Shown here piece after piece: positions 43,054-52,135 of a DNA stretch of 64,000 nucleotides. The DNA comes from Flagellimonas sp947499585 (GTDB taxonomy: Bacteria > Bacteroidota > Bacteroidia > Flavobacteriales > Flavobacteriaceae). The notes under the pieces were generated by a model. It ran no database searches. It had not been told where the DNA came from and worked only from the letters and a program-made list of their open reading frames with translations. A program made the position numbers and the translations under genes. The stretch covers positions 434,001-498,000 of the forward strand of contig NZ_CP138995.1 in assembly GCF_044596045.1 (NCBI RefSeq), written 5' to 3'. The first letter of the stretch is position 1. The number at the start of each line of letters is the position of its first letter.

Positions 43054-44445
43054 CTAGGGTCCAGTTGATACTTCGAGTTTGGTTTTTACTTCTTTACCCA
43101 AATAAATGCCTGTAACTATTGTTGCCAAAACATCAGCAATAGGAAATGATAACCAAACTCCAAGTTCTCCCAAAAAACTAGGTAAAATCAAAACAAGTGG
43201 AATAAAAAAGAAGCCTTGTCGGGTTAAGGTCAGAAGCAAAGCTGGGATTGCTTTTCCCACAGCTTGAAAATAGGCAGCACCTATTAATTGTAATGCTATA
43301 ATAGGTGTTGCCGCAAAGACCCATCGCATTGCTGCAGGGGCATGTTCCAATACAAAAGCATTGGCTATTAATTCCTCTGGAGGCAAATCTTCCCTACTGC
43401 TTAGAAACAAAGATGTTATAGCATCGGGAAAAACCATCAATCCTATGAATACAAGTGTGGCTACCAAAGCCGCATATTTAATTGCGGTAAAAATGGATTC
43501 TTTAACGCGGTCATATTTTAAAGCGCCATAGTTAAATCCTGCAATGGGCAAAAATCCTTGGGTAACGCCAAAAACAGGGAATAGCGCAAACATCAACATT
43601 CTACCAATAATAGCGTACACAGCAACCATGGCCTCGCCTCCTAAATTGAACAGAATATTGTTCATCAGCAAATAGGTGATACTGGTAACTGCCTGTCTTG
43701 CCAAGGTTACAAAACCAAGAGAGCCAATCTCTTTTAAAATTGGCATGTTCAACCCAAAATGTGGTAGGCTTATTTTTAGCTCTGAATTCTTAGAAAGAAA
43801 AAAGTAAAAGATGTAACCAAAACACATTAGGTAACCAACTGTTGTTGCCCATGCTGCTCCATGCATCCCCCAGTCAAAAACATAAATGAAGATGTAATCC
43901 ATGAGCAGGTTCCCAACAGACGGAATAATCATGGCTATCATGGCAAATTTTGGTTTCCCTTCGGCTCTAATGACCGTATTGCCCATCATACAAAGTGCCA
44001 AAAACGGTACCCCGTATAAAATGATGGTGTAATAAACTTTTGCAGGATCAAAGATGGTTCCTTTACCTCCAAAAGCTGGTATAAGATCATCTACAAAGTA
44101 GAGCCCCAAAGCCACCATACTGATAGTCACCAAAAGGGTCAGTGTAATCTGGTTTCCAAAAGTTTTAAGGGCTTTTTCTTTGTTTTCAGCTCCCAGTGCC
44201 CTGGAAATTATGCTGGAACCGCCAATCCCGATTGCCATTCCCAATGCGGCAATAAAAAACGATACGGGCAATACAACATTAATGGCAGCTATGGCAATGG
44301 ACCCAATCCAATTTCCTACGAAAATGGAATCCACCAAAACATTCAAGGACATTACCAAAATTCCTATGGAAGCGGGTACTGCTTGCTTGATCAGTAATTT
44401 ACCAATCGGCTCTGTTCCTAATTGATCAGAGGATACTTTTGCCAT
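43054..44445 (-). CDS. MATE family multidrug/sodium antiporter
   Basis: 463 residues with about twelve membrane helices in two homologous halves, the MatE family layout (LLIKQAVPASIGILVMSLNVLVDSIFVG at the start, then GGSSIISRALG and SYLLMNNIL). It exports organic cations or drugs using a sodium or proton gradient. Its ATG follows the last base of the ferrochelatase stop codon with no gap, so the two are translationally coupled; porphyrin export is a speculative link. Confidence 0.92.
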   Translation of the reverse strand: MAKVSSDQLGTEPIGKLLIKQAVPASIGILVMSLNVLVDSIFVGNWIGSIAIAAINVVLPVSFFIAALGMAIGIGGSSIISRALGAENKEKALKTFGNQITLTLLVTISMVALGLYFVDDLIPAFGGKGTIFDPAKVYYTIILYGVPFLALCMMGNTVIRAEGKPKFAMIAMIIPSVGNLLMDYIFIYVFDWGMHGAAWATTVGYLMCFGYIFYFFLSKNSELKISLPHFGLNMPILKEIGSLGFVTLARQAVTSITYLLMNNILFNLGGEAMVAVYAIIGRMLMFALFPVFGVTQGFLPIAGFNYGALKYDRVKESIFTAIKYAALVATLVFIGLMVFPDAITSLFLSSREDLPPEELIANAFVLEHAPAAMRWVFAATPIIALQLIGAAYFQAVGKAIPALLLTLTRQGFFFIPLVLILPSFLGELGVWLSFPIADVLATIVTGIYLGKEVKTKLEVSTGP

Positions 44446-45477
44446 CTAAACTGGCAAAGTTTCTTTGGACTGCCAATCATTGACCCATTTGGCCATTAAC
44501 TCCACCCATTCCTCATTATCATTTAGACAAGGTATGTGAATATAGGACTCGCCACCGGCTTCCATAAATTGGTCCTTTCCTTCCATCGCAATTTCTTCCA
44601 ACGTCTCCAAACAGTCAGAGACAAATGCTGGAGTAATTACAGCCAATTTTGTCTTTCTTTCTTTTGCCAAACGTTCAAATTCAAAGTCGGTGAAGGGTTT
44701 TAGCCATGGATCATTGGGCAATCTAGATTGGAAAGAAATACTGGTTTTATCTTCTGGCAATCCTAAAAAAGCTTTTACTTTTTCAGTAGTGTCAAAACAT
44801 TGATGACGATAACACGTATGATGCGCTACGGAGTTTGTTTTACAACAGCTTCCGTCTATTTTACAGTGGAATTTTGTTGGGTCCGATTTTCTAATATGAC
44901 GTTCCGGGATACCATGATAAGAGAACAGGATGTGGTCATAGTCGAACTCTTCAAGTCCTCTTTCAATACTTTTTGAAAGCACCTGAATATAATCGGGATT
45001 GTTATAAAATGCAGGTAGCGTAGTAATTTTCATTTCTGGAAAATGTGTAGTTTGCACCTCCATGGTTTTTACCACAACGGTTTCAAAAGAACTCATGGCA
45101 TATTGTGGATATAGTGGAACCAACAGTACCTCATCCACGCCTTTATCTTGTAATTCCTGTAATGCATTTTTTATGGTGATGGAACCATAACGCATACCAA
45201 GGGCAACTGGCATTTCTGTATGACTCTTTACCTTTTCGGCAAAGCGTTCCGAGATTACAATCAATGGAGAACCCTCTTCCCACCAAATCTTGGAATAGGC
45301 TTCGGCCGATTTCTTTGGGCGCGTCTGTAATATGATTCCCCTAACAATGATGTTTCGCAACCAGTTGGGAACATCAATAACCCTCTCGTCCATCAAAAAT
45401 TCATCCAAATAAGGCTTTACATCTTTAGCTGTTGGGCTATCTGGAGAACCCAAATTAACCAATAACACTCCTTTCAT
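44446..45477 (-). CDS. hemH: Ferrochelatase
   Basis: 343 residues. MKGVLLVNLGSPDSPT at the start, His188 in SYHGIPERH (metal insertion) and Glu292/Glu295 (DCLETLEEI) fit the family. It inserts Fe2+ into protoporphyrin IX. An internal cysteine-rich segment (Cys205, 211, 212, 222 and 227; CKIDGSCC ... CYRHQC) is present; cysteine sets in some bacterial ferrochelatases bind a [2Fe-2S] cluster, so this one may too. Coupled directly to the MATE transporter; 3 kb from the main haem operon and on the opposite strand. Confidence 0.95.
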   Translation of the reverse strand: MKGVLLVNLGSPDSPTAKDVKPYLDEFLMDERVIDVPNWLRNIIVRGIILQTRPKKSAEAYSKIWWEEGSPLIVISERFAEKVKSHTEMPVALGMRYGSITIKNALQELQDKGVDEVLLVPLYPQYAMSSFETVVVKTMEVQTTHFPEMKITTLPAFYNNPDYIQVLSKSIERGLEEFDYDHILFSYHGIPERHIRKSDPTKFHCKIDGSCCKTNSVAHHTCYRHQCFDTTEKVKAFLGLPEDKTSISFQSRLPNDPWLKPFTDFEFERLAKERKTKLAVITPAFVSDCLETLEEIAMEGKDQFMEAGGESYIHIPCLNDNEEWVELMAKWVNDWQSKETLPV

Positions 45478-45599
45478 AGCAATTTGTTAAGAGCAGTAAA
45501 AATACTACTTGAAGATGATTTAACATTTGATTCCATTAATTTGTTTCCTTATAATTCCATAGATAATCCTAATTTAGTTTGGTAAACCTAAATCTGTCT

Positions 45600-46445
45600 A
45601 TGTTACACAAGACTGTATTTTATCTTATTTTAATTTTTGCATTGACGGTAGATGCCCAAATCTCCTGCTCTCCAATGGATTCCACCCTATTTTATTCAAA
45701 ATTGGAAGGGCTCAAAGGAATTGAAGGAGATTCGTATGGCGATTCTGTTGTGGACATCGGTAAATCATTTTTAGGCACTCCATACGTAGAAAAAACCTTG
45801 GAAATTGGAGACATTGAAACTCTGGTCGTCAACTTAAGAGGTCTAGATTGTACTACCTATGTTGAAAATGTTTTGGCCTTTGGTCTAATGTTCCAAAATA
45901 ATCAAACCGACTTTGAAAGTTTTACAGAAAATTTAAAAACCATTCGGTATAGAAATGGTGTGTTAGACGGTTACCCTTCTCGTTTACATTACTTTACAGA
46001 ATGGATAAGAAACAATGAGGGTAAGGGACTGATCCAAGATATCACTGTTAGTTTGGATGGGATTGAGATGAATAAAGCCATCAATTTTATGGGCACTCAT
46101 AGAGCATTGTATCCTTTTTTGGAAGAAGACAAAAACTATGCGGCCATTCAAGCTGTTGAGGTAGAACTTGCCAAAGAAAGCCTTTGTATCCTGCCTCAAG
46201 ATAAGATTGAAAGTAAGGAGCATTTGATTCAATCTGGAGATATTATTGCACTAGCAACATCTATTAAGGGGTTGGATGTAACCCATACTGGATTTGCCAT
46301 TAAACAAAACGGAAGAATACATCTACTTCATGCTTCCAGTTCTGGATCTGTTAGAATTACCGAAGAACCTTTAGTTGATTATTTGAAAAAAATCAAAAGT
46401 AATATTGGTATCATTGTGGCAAGACCTACTCTACTTTCTTCCTAA
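45600..46445 (+). CDS. DUF1460 family protein (NlpC/P60-like amidase)
   Basis: 281 residues from ATG 45600; the TTG 21 bp upstream would extend the signal. A signal peptide ends near DAQISC. The catalytic cysteine is in GLDCTTYVENV and a likely His in RIHLLHASS. DUF1460 proteins have a papain-like fold and act as N-acetylmuramoyl-L-alanine amidases or related peptidoglycan hydrolases. Overlaps the end of the convergent ThuA gene by 15 bp. Confidence 0.85.
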   Translation: MLHKTVFYLILIFALTVDAQISCSPMDSTLFYSKLEGLKGIEGDSYGDSVVDIGKSFLGTPYVEKTLEIGDIETLVVNLRGLDCTTYVENVLAFGLMFQNNQTDFESFTENLKTIRYRNGVLDGYPSRLHYFTEWIRNNEGKGLIQDITVSLDGIEMNKAINFMGTHRALYPFLEEDKNYAAIQAVEVELAKESLCILPQDKIESKEHLIQSGDIIALATSIKGLDVTHTGFAIKQNGRIHLLHASSSGSVRITEEPLVDYLKKIKSNIGIIVARPTLLSS

Positions 46446-47180
46446 GCACCATTCAATACCACCTAGTAGATGTTGTCTAAAATCAGGCTCATCAAAAGAA
46501 GTCTCTGTGTGGCCGCCTCCGGTATAAAAAGCTCTTCCACCATCAAATTCATGATACCAAGCTATAGGATGATTTTCGCCATTAGTTCCTCCTTCATAAC
46601 TTTTTTCATCTAAATTAAGTAAGACAGAAACGTTGGGGTTTAGGTTTTTATAATTGTACCATTCATCCGTGCGCATCCAAGAATCAGAAAGATGGGCAGT
46701 AGAACCATGTTCTTTATTCAGCACTTCTATCTTGGCTTCATGCACCCCAGGAGGATGGCTATCAAAATAACCTCCAACCAATTTGCCATACCACGTCCAA
46801 TCATATTCTGTATCTGCGGCAGCGTGAATCCCTAGAAAGCTTCCCCCACCTTTAATATAATTTTCAAAGGCCGCTTGCTGGGTATCATTCAAAACCTCCA
46901 ATGTAGTACTAAGGAAAACCACTAATTTGTAATTTTTCAAGTTTTGGGGATTAAAATCTGAAGATGTTTCTGTTTGCAGTACAATAAAACCATTCTCCCT
47001 GCCTAATTGTCTTAGCGTACGAACTCCTTTTTCAATGGATTCATGCCGATAACCAGTAGTCTTACTAAAAATTAAAACCAGCTCTGGGGTCTTTGGGGTA
47101 TCCTCTGCTTTTGAGTCATCTTGGGCATTAATAAATAGTGTTGAACAAAGGGCAAATAAGAATAGTCTAATAGGTCTCAT
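46431..47180 (-). CDS. ThuA domain-containing secreted protein
   Basis: 249 residues from ATG 47180 (MRPIRLFLF), which gives a proper signal peptide (ending INAQ). ThuA/trehalose-utilisation class I glutamine-amidotransferase-like fold: LILIFSKTTGYRHESIEKG in part, GGSFLGIHAAADTEYDW, SHPPGVHEAKIEV, HETGGGHTETS-like tail. No catalytic triad of true amidotransferases is evident. These secreted ThuA proteins occur widely in Bacteroidota and probably act on carbohydrate. Next to the AraC gene upstream (10-bp gap). Confidence 0.85.
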   Translation of the reverse strand: MRPIRLFLFALCSTLFINAQDDSKAEDTPKTPELVLIFSKTTGYRHESIEKGVRTLRQLGRENGFIVLQTETSSDFNPQNLKNYKLVVFLSTTLEVLNDTQQAAFENYIKGGGSFLGIHAAADTEYDWTWYGKLVGGYFDSHPPGVHEAKIEVLNKEHGSTAHLSDSWMRTDEWYNYKNLNPNVSVLLNLDEKSYEGGTNGENHPIAWYHEFDGGRAFYTGGGHTETSFDEPDFRQHLLGGIEWCLGRK

Positions 47181-47190
47181 CAAAAGGGTT

Positions 47191-48069
47191 TTAAGCATTT
47201 GAAGTTAAATATTTTTTTGGTGTGGTTCCATATTTCTTTTTGAAAGAAGCAATAAAATGACTGGCAGTGCTATACCCTACCCTAAGACCAACTTCGTTTA
47301 CATTATGACTTCCCGTTTCGAGCATTTTTCGTGCGTATTCCATCTTATAGTCAAACAAAAAGCCATACACTGAATCGCCATAAATCTGTTTGAATCCCTC
47401 TTTCAGTTTCTTCAAACTTAACCCAATTTCTTTTGAAAGTTCATTCAATGTAGGTGGCTCTACCATTCTGGAAATCATTATTTCCTTGGCCATTTTTATA
47501 CGGCGCACATTATCTTCATCTGCCAAGAAAGGGCATTGTTCCAAGTCCGCATCTTTTGTTTTATTAAAATACAGCGAAATCAGCTCATAGACTTTTCCTC
47601 TTACGTACAATTCTTTAATGGATGGATGCAGATTATAGTTCATCAATTGACTTAATACCACTGCAATTGCAGGGGAAACAACTTCTTGGGAATAGTATTT
47701 CTTTTCTTTATTGTCTTCACTCAAAAATGGAATGTAATTGGCCTCATTGGAAAAAAGAGAATGAAACTTTCTAATGGTCATGATAACTGATAACAACCAG
47801 GTGTTAGGGGAAATATTCAAATTTAAAGGCAAATCTTTCTGTGTATTGTACAGCAAAAGAGAGTTCTCTTCAGATACTTCCAATGTATAATGTCCATCAT
47901 TAAAATTAAACCTGGAACCTCCCTTTAAACAAAAATGAAACTGAATAAATGAGCTGTCTATTTCACGTTCAATTACATTAATTTCTTCCGTATCGTTCTG
48001 AATTTTAAGTATATAAAACCCATCCTCAATTAAAATTTCCTCATAAGAACCTTTGGCGACATTTTCCAT
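47191..48069 (-). CDS. PchR-like AraC-family transcriptional regulator
   Basis: 292 residues. The ligand domain (QFHFCLKGGSRFNF, LLYNTQKDLPLNLNI, HPSIKELYVRGKVYELISLYFN) and the C-terminal double HTH (PPTLNELSKEIGLSLKKLKEGFKQIYG, RVGYSTASHFIASFKKKYG) follow the PchR type, which senses siderophores or iron-related ligands in other bacteria. It is divergent from hemA. A TAAATTTG box at 48136-48143 gives a leader of about 60 bases containing a 7-5-7 palindrome. Regulation of the haem operon is inferred from position only. Confidence 0.87.
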   Translation of the reverse strand: MENVAKGSYEEILIEDGFYILKIQNDTEEINVIEREIDSSFIQFHFCLKGGSRFNFNDGHYTLEVSEENSLLLYNTQKDLPLNLNISPNTWLLSVIMTIRKFHSLFSNEANYIPFLSEDNKEKKYYSQEVVSPAIAVVLSQLMNYNLHPSIKELYVRGKVYELISLYFNKTKDADLEQCPFLADEDNVRRIKMAKEIMISRMVEPPTLNELSKEIGLSLKKLKEGFKQIYGDSVYGFLFDYKMEYARKMLETGSHNVNEVGLRVGYSTASHFIASFKKKYGTTPKKYLTSNA

Positions 48070-48102
48070 TGCTAAATGCTGTTTTTTTAAGCAATTAATC
48101 CT

Positions 48103-48121
48103 ATTTAGAATGACTCTAAAT
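48103..48121. promoter_or_regulatory. 7-5-7 palindrome in the leader of the PchR-like gene
   Basis: ATTTAGA-ATGAC-TCTAAAT is a perfect inverted repeat with a 5-bp centre. Its length (19 bp) is that of metal-responsive repressor boxes such as Fur or DtxR sites. It lies just downstream of the predicted transcription start of the PchR-like gene and 130 bp upstream of the hemA -7 box. The binding protein is unknown. Confidence 0.55.
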
Positions 48122-48135
48122 TGTTTTTGTTAATT

Positions 48136-48143
48136 CAAATTTA
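48136..48143 (-). promoter_or_regulatory. Putative -7 element (TAAATTTG) for the PchR-like gene
   Basis: TAAATTTG on the minus strand is an exact TAnnTTTG match, placing transcription start near 48129, about 60 bp before the ATG at 48069. Confidence 0.5.
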
Positions 48144-48250
48144 CCAATAAAAGCAGTGTTTTTGAAGTATTTAGCCGAAAAGTGCCCATAATTGTGCAAA
48201 GGCTGTTATTTATAGTTCCGCTAGCGTTATTTTTTAAAATACAGTGCCCT

Positions 48251-48258
48251 TATTTTTG
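48251..48258 (+). promoter_or_regulatory. -7 element (TATTTTTG) of the hemA operon
   Basis: TATTTTTG is an exact TAnnTTTG match, 19 bp before ATG 48278. It excludes the longer start at 48182, which would lie upstream of the transcript. No clear -33 TTG. Confidence 0.5.
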
Positions 48259-48277
48259 TGACGCGATTTTATCCTTT

Positions 48278-49534
48278 ATGAGGAGTTACCACATTTCAAA
48301 ACATAATTCTTTTTACGCCATTGGCTTAAGCTATAAAAAAGCAGAGGCCGAAGTAAGAGGAAAGTTCAGTCTAGATGTTCCAGCGATAGACCGCATTATG
48401 GTCCAAGCTAAGGAGCAGGGTATAGATGGTCTTTTGGCAATCTCTACATGTAACCGGACTGAGCTGTATGGTTTTGCACAACACCCATTTCAACTTATTA
48501 AATTGCTTTGTGATCATACCCCTGGGAACATGGAGGAGTTTCAAGAGGTTGCTTACGTTTATAAAAACCATGATGCAATCTCACATATGTTTAAAGTGGG
48601 TACTGGTTTGGACAGTCAGATTTTGGGCGATTTCGAAATCATCAGTCAAATCAAGCAAGGTTTTTATCGTTCCAAAAAGCAGGACATGGCAAATCCGTTC
48701 ATAGAACGCCTATGCAACGCTGTAATCCAAGCAAGCAAACGCATTAAAAATGAAACGGAATTATCCTCAGGGGCCACATCTGTTGCTTTTGCCTCGGTAA
48801 AGTATATTTTAAGTACAATTTCAGATATATCTGAAAAGAACATTTTACTTTTCGGTACGGGAAAAATAGGAAGGAACACTTGCGAAAATCTTATCAAGCA
48901 TTCTAATAACTCTCATATTACCTTAATTAATAGAACTCGCGAAAAAGCTGAAGCCATAGCGGGGAAATTTGATTTGACGGTAAAAGATTACGGTGATCTA
49001 CAGACGGAAATTAGAAAAGCTGATATTCTTGTGGTTGCTACAGGAGCTCAATTACCAACAATTTCAAAAGCATTGATCTACCCTAAAAAACCACTGCTGA
49101 TTTTGGACCTTTCCGTCCCAAAAAACGTATCGGACGATGTTTTGGAATTAGACAATGTATCCTTGGTGCATTTGGACCAACTTTCTCAAATTACCAATGA
49201 TACCTTAACCAAAAGAAAAGAATTTGTCCCTAAAGCGGAAACAATAATTGAGCAGGTAAGAAAAGAGTTTTTAAAATGGTTGGAAACCAGAAAATTTGCG
49301 CCTGTTATTAATGCCCTCAAAGAAAAGCTTAAAACGATGAAAGCGGAAGAAATTGACTTTCATTCCAAAAAGCTATCTGATTTTAACCAAAATCAAGCTG
49401 AGATTATCTCGGAACGAATTATTCAAAAAATCACAAAGCAGTTTGCCAACCATTTGAAAAGTTCAGACGTTGATACAGAAGATAGCTTAGAACTTATTCA
49501 AAAAGTATTTCAGTTAGAAATTGATTCAAAATGA
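48278..49534 (+). CDS. hemA: Glutamyl-tRNA reductase
   Basis: 418 residues from ATG 48278 (MRSYHISKHNSF), supported by the promoter just upstream; a frame extension to 48182 adds an unrelated hydrophobic tail. Catalytic Cys58 in ISTCNRTELYG, NADPH-binding LLFGTGKIGRNTC and the C-terminal helical dimer domain are present. It reduces glutamyl-tRNA(Glu) to glutamate-1-semialdehyde, the first committed step of the C5 haem route. The partner hemL is not in the window. Overlaps hemC by 4 bp (ATGA). Confidence 0.96.
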   Translation: MRSYHISKHNSFYAIGLSYKKAEAEVRGKFSLDVPAIDRIMVQAKEQGIDGLLAISTCNRTELYGFAQHPFQLIKLLCDHTPGNMEEFQEVAYVYKNHDAISHMFKVGTGLDSQILGDFEIISQIKQGFYRSKKQDMANPFIERLCNAVIQASKRIKNETELSSGATSVAFASVKYILSTISDISEKNILLFGTGKIGRNTCENLIKHSNNSHITLINRTREKAEAIAGKFDLTVKDYGDLQTEIRKADILVVATGAQLPTISKALIYPKKPLLILDLSVPKNVSDDVLELDNVSLVHLDQLSQITNDTLTKRKEFVPKAETIIEQVRKEFLKWLETRKFAPVINALKEKLKTMKAEEIDFHSKKLSDFNQNQAEIISERIIQKITKQFANHLKSSDVDTEDSLELIQKVFQLEIDSK

Positions 49535-50457
49535 GCAAAATCATAAGAATCGGAACCCGCGATAGCGAATTGGCATTGTGGCAGGCAACAACTGTACAAC
49601 AACAAATTGAGGCACTGGGCTTTGATACAATATTGGTTCCCATTAAGTCTACTGGAGACCAAGTTTTGGACAAACCACTTTACGAACTTGGGATTACGGG
49701 AATTTTCACCAAAACCTTGGATGTATCATTATTAAAGGGCCAAATTGATATTGCGGTACATTCCATGAAAGATGTTCCAACCCAATTGCCAAAAGGAATT
49801 GTTCAAACCGCCGTTTTGGAGCGTGCTGTTACCAGTGACATATTGGTCCATAAGGGGATGGGGGTTTTAGAATCTGAAAATACAGCAACAATTGCCACAG
49901 GTAGTTTGCGAAGAAAAGCACAATGGCTAAATAAATATCCTCACCACAAAGTAGTGGACTTGCGGGGCAATGTTAACTCTAGACTGCTAAAACTGATTGA
50001 AAATGACTGGAACGGTGCCATTTTTGCGCAGGCAGGATTGGAGCGAATAAAGTTATTGCCAAAAGATGCCATATCATTGGATTGGATGGTTCCAGCTCCT
50101 GCCCAAGGAGCAATGCTTGTAGTTGCATTGGAAAATGATGTGTTTTCTAGAGAAGTTTCTCAAAAACTCAATCACCAAGATTCAGAAATAACAACAACCA
50201 TTGAACGTGAGTTTTTAAGAACTCTAGAAGGGGGCTGTACTGCTCCCATTGGGGCTTTGGCACAAATAAAAAATCAATCGATTCATTTTATAGGAGCTGT
50301 GTTCTCATTGGACGGAAGACAAAAAATTGAAATTGAAAAAACCATTCCTATTAACTCCGCCAAAGGGTTTGGAGCAATATGTGCACAAGAAATTTTAAAC
50401 AAGGGTGGAGATAAACTCATGGAAAGTATCAGAAATGAAAACAGTGCTCTCCACTAA
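49531..50457 (+). CDS. hemC: Porphobilinogen deaminase (hydroxymethylbilane synthase)
   Basis: 308 residues, full length. IRIGTRDSELALWQA at the start, SMKDVPTQLP, ATGSLRRKAQW and the dipyrromethane-cofactor cysteine in LEGGCTAPIGA (about Cys236) are present. It joins four porphobilinogen units into hydroxymethylbilane. It overlaps hemA by 4 bp and hemD by 23 bp, so expression is tightly coupled. Confidence 0.96.
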   Translation: MSKIIRIGTRDSELALWQATTVQQQIEALGFDTILVPIKSTGDQVLDKPLYELGITGIFTKTLDVSLLKGQIDIAVHSMKDVPTQLPKGIVQTAVLERAVTSDILVHKGMGVLESENTATIATGSLRRKAQWLNKYPHHKVVDLRGNVNSRLLKLIENDWNGAIFAQAGLERIKLLPKDAISLDWMVPAPAQGAMLVVALENDVFSREVSQKLNHQDSEITTTIEREFLRTLEGGCTAPIGALAQIKNQSIHFIGAVFSLDGRQKIEIEKTIPINSAKGFGAICAQEILNKGGDKLMESIRNENSALH

Positions 50458-51100
50458 AATACTTTCACCTTCACAAAAGGAATTGTTCTTAAACTCTGGA
50501 ATAGGTTTGGTTGAGTACAATGCGTTGCGTATTGAGTTTCTGGATATTACCCTTCCACTTGACTACCAAAACTATATTTTCACAAGTAAAAATGCCGTTA
50601 AAGCTTTTTTAAAGCATTCTAAAAAGGTAGACCTCTCTGATTATAAAGCTTTCTGTGTAGGTGAAAAGACACAAGCACTTTTAGAAGAAAATGGCATAAA
50701 AGTGATGAAAATCGTCCAAAATGCTTCAGATTTGGCTGATTTTATAGCAAAAAACCATCAGAATGAAGCTTTTTTGTTTCTATGCGGAAATTGGAGAAGG
50801 GAAGAATTACCGAAAATACTATCAAAAAATAACATTCGGTATCTTGAAATGGAAGCTTATCGAACTCATTTAATTCCAAAAAAGTTCAATCGTACTTTTG
50901 ATGGAATCCTTTTCTTTAGTCCAAGTGGCATAAAAAGTTATATCCAAGAAAATTCTATTTCAAAAAGTTTAGTATTCTGCATTGGTAATACCACTCAAAC
51001 TGAAGCCAAAAAACACACGGACCAAATTATAATCGCTAACAAGCCAACTATAGAAAACGTGTTGGTTCAAGCTATAAAATACTTTAAGAAAAATGATTAA
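50435..51100 (+). CDS. hemD: Uroporphyrinogen-III synthase
   Basis: 221 residues from ATG 50435 (MKTVLSTKILSPSQ), inside the end of hemC. The sequence is diverged, as is usual for HemD, but FTSKNAVKAFLKH, FCVGEKTQALLEENG, FFSPSGIKSY and CIGNTTQTEAK match the family. It closes hydroxymethylbilane to uroporphyrinogen III. Position between hemC and hemE confirms the call. Overlaps hemE by 8 bp. Confidence 0.92.
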   Translation: MKTVLSTKILSPSQKELFLNSGIGLVEYNALRIEFLDITLPLDYQNYIFTSKNAVKAFLKHSKKVDLSDYKAFCVGEKTQALLEENGIKVMKIVQNASDLADFIAKNHQNEAFLFLCGNWRREELPKILSKNNIRYLEMEAYRTHLIPKKFNRTFDGILFFSPSGIKSYIQENSISKSLVFCIGNTTQTEAKKHTDQIIIANKPTIENVLVQAIKYFKKND

Positions 51101-52118
51101 AAACGACTTGTTTCTAAGAGCTTTAAAAGGTGAAACCGTAGATAGACCTCCCGTTTGGATGATGCGCCAGGCTGGTCGTTATCTTCCAGAGTTTATGGAA
51201 CTGAAAGAAAAGTACGATTTCTTTACCCGATGCCAAACTCCAGAATTGGCTTCAGAAATAACAGTACAGCCTATTAGACGTTTTGGTATGGATGCAGCGA
51301 TTTTGTTCAGCGATATCCTGGTTATTCCACAAGCCATGAATATTGAAGTAGAAATGAAACCTAATTTTGGGCCATATCTGCCCAATCCCATTCGTTCTGC
51401 CAAAGATTTAGATAGGGTCCTCATTCCAAATATTGAAGAATCTTTAGGGTATGTGCTTGATGCTATTACCATGACCAAGGAAAAATTGGAAGATGAGATT
51501 CCATTAATTGGTTTTGCAGGATCTCCTTGGACCATACTTTGTTATTGTGTGGAAGGACAGGGCAGTAAAAGTTTTGATAAAGCCAGGGGGTTTTGTTTTA
51601 CACAACCTGAAGCCGCCCATCAACTGCTACAAAAAATAACAGATACCACCATAGCCTATTTAAAAGCTAAGGTAAATGCCGGCGTAAATGCTGTTCAGAT
51701 TTTTGATTCTTGGGGCGGAATGCTATCGCCAGTAGACTACCAAGAATTTTCTTGGAAATACATTCAGCAAATTGTAGATGCCTTAAAAGATGAGGCGCCT
51801 GTAATTGTTTTTGGAAAAGGCTGTTGGTTTGCATTAAAAGAAATGTCTCAATCTGGTGCTTCTGCACTAGGTGTAGATTGGACATGTTCCGCACAAAATG
51901 CCCGTTACCTAACTGGAGGAAACATTACACTACAGGGCAATTTTGATCCTGCGCGACTACTTTCCCCGCCAGAAGTAATCAAAAAAATGGTAGCTCAAAT
52001 GATTCGCGAATTTGGCAAGGACAGATACGTAGTGAACTTGGGACATGGCATTCTTCCCCACATACCTGTGGAAAACGCAAGGGCATTTATAGATGCCGTT
52101 AAAGAATACGTTGACTAG
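51093..52118 (+). CDS. hemE: Uroporphyrinogen decarboxylase
   Basis: 341 residues, full length. The phosphate/tetrapyrrole-binding start PPVWMMRQAGRYLPEF, AAILFSDILVIP, GFAGSPWTILCY and VNLGHGILPHIPVEN are intact. It removes four acetate carboxyls to give coproporphyrinogen III, in the cytoplasm. It overlaps hemD by 8 bp; a GNAT gene follows 17 bp later. Confidence 0.96.
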   Translation: MIKNDLFLRALKGETVDRPPVWMMRQAGRYLPEFMELKEKYDFFTRCQTPELASEITVQPIRRFGMDAAILFSDILVIPQAMNIEVEMKPNFGPYLPNPIRSAKDLDRVLIPNIEESLGYVLDAITMTKEKLEDEIPLIGFAGSPWTILCYCVEGQGSKSFDKARGFCFTQPEAAHQLLQKITDTTIAYLKAKVNAGVNAVQIFDSWGGMLSPVDYQEFSWKYIQQIVDALKDEAPVIVFGKGCWFALKEMSQSGASALGVDWTCSAQNARYLTGGNITLQGNFDPARLLSPPEVIKKMVAQMIREFGKDRYVVNLGHGILPHIPVENARAFIDAVKEYVD

Positions 52119-52135
52119 CTTTTTAGATATTGAAG

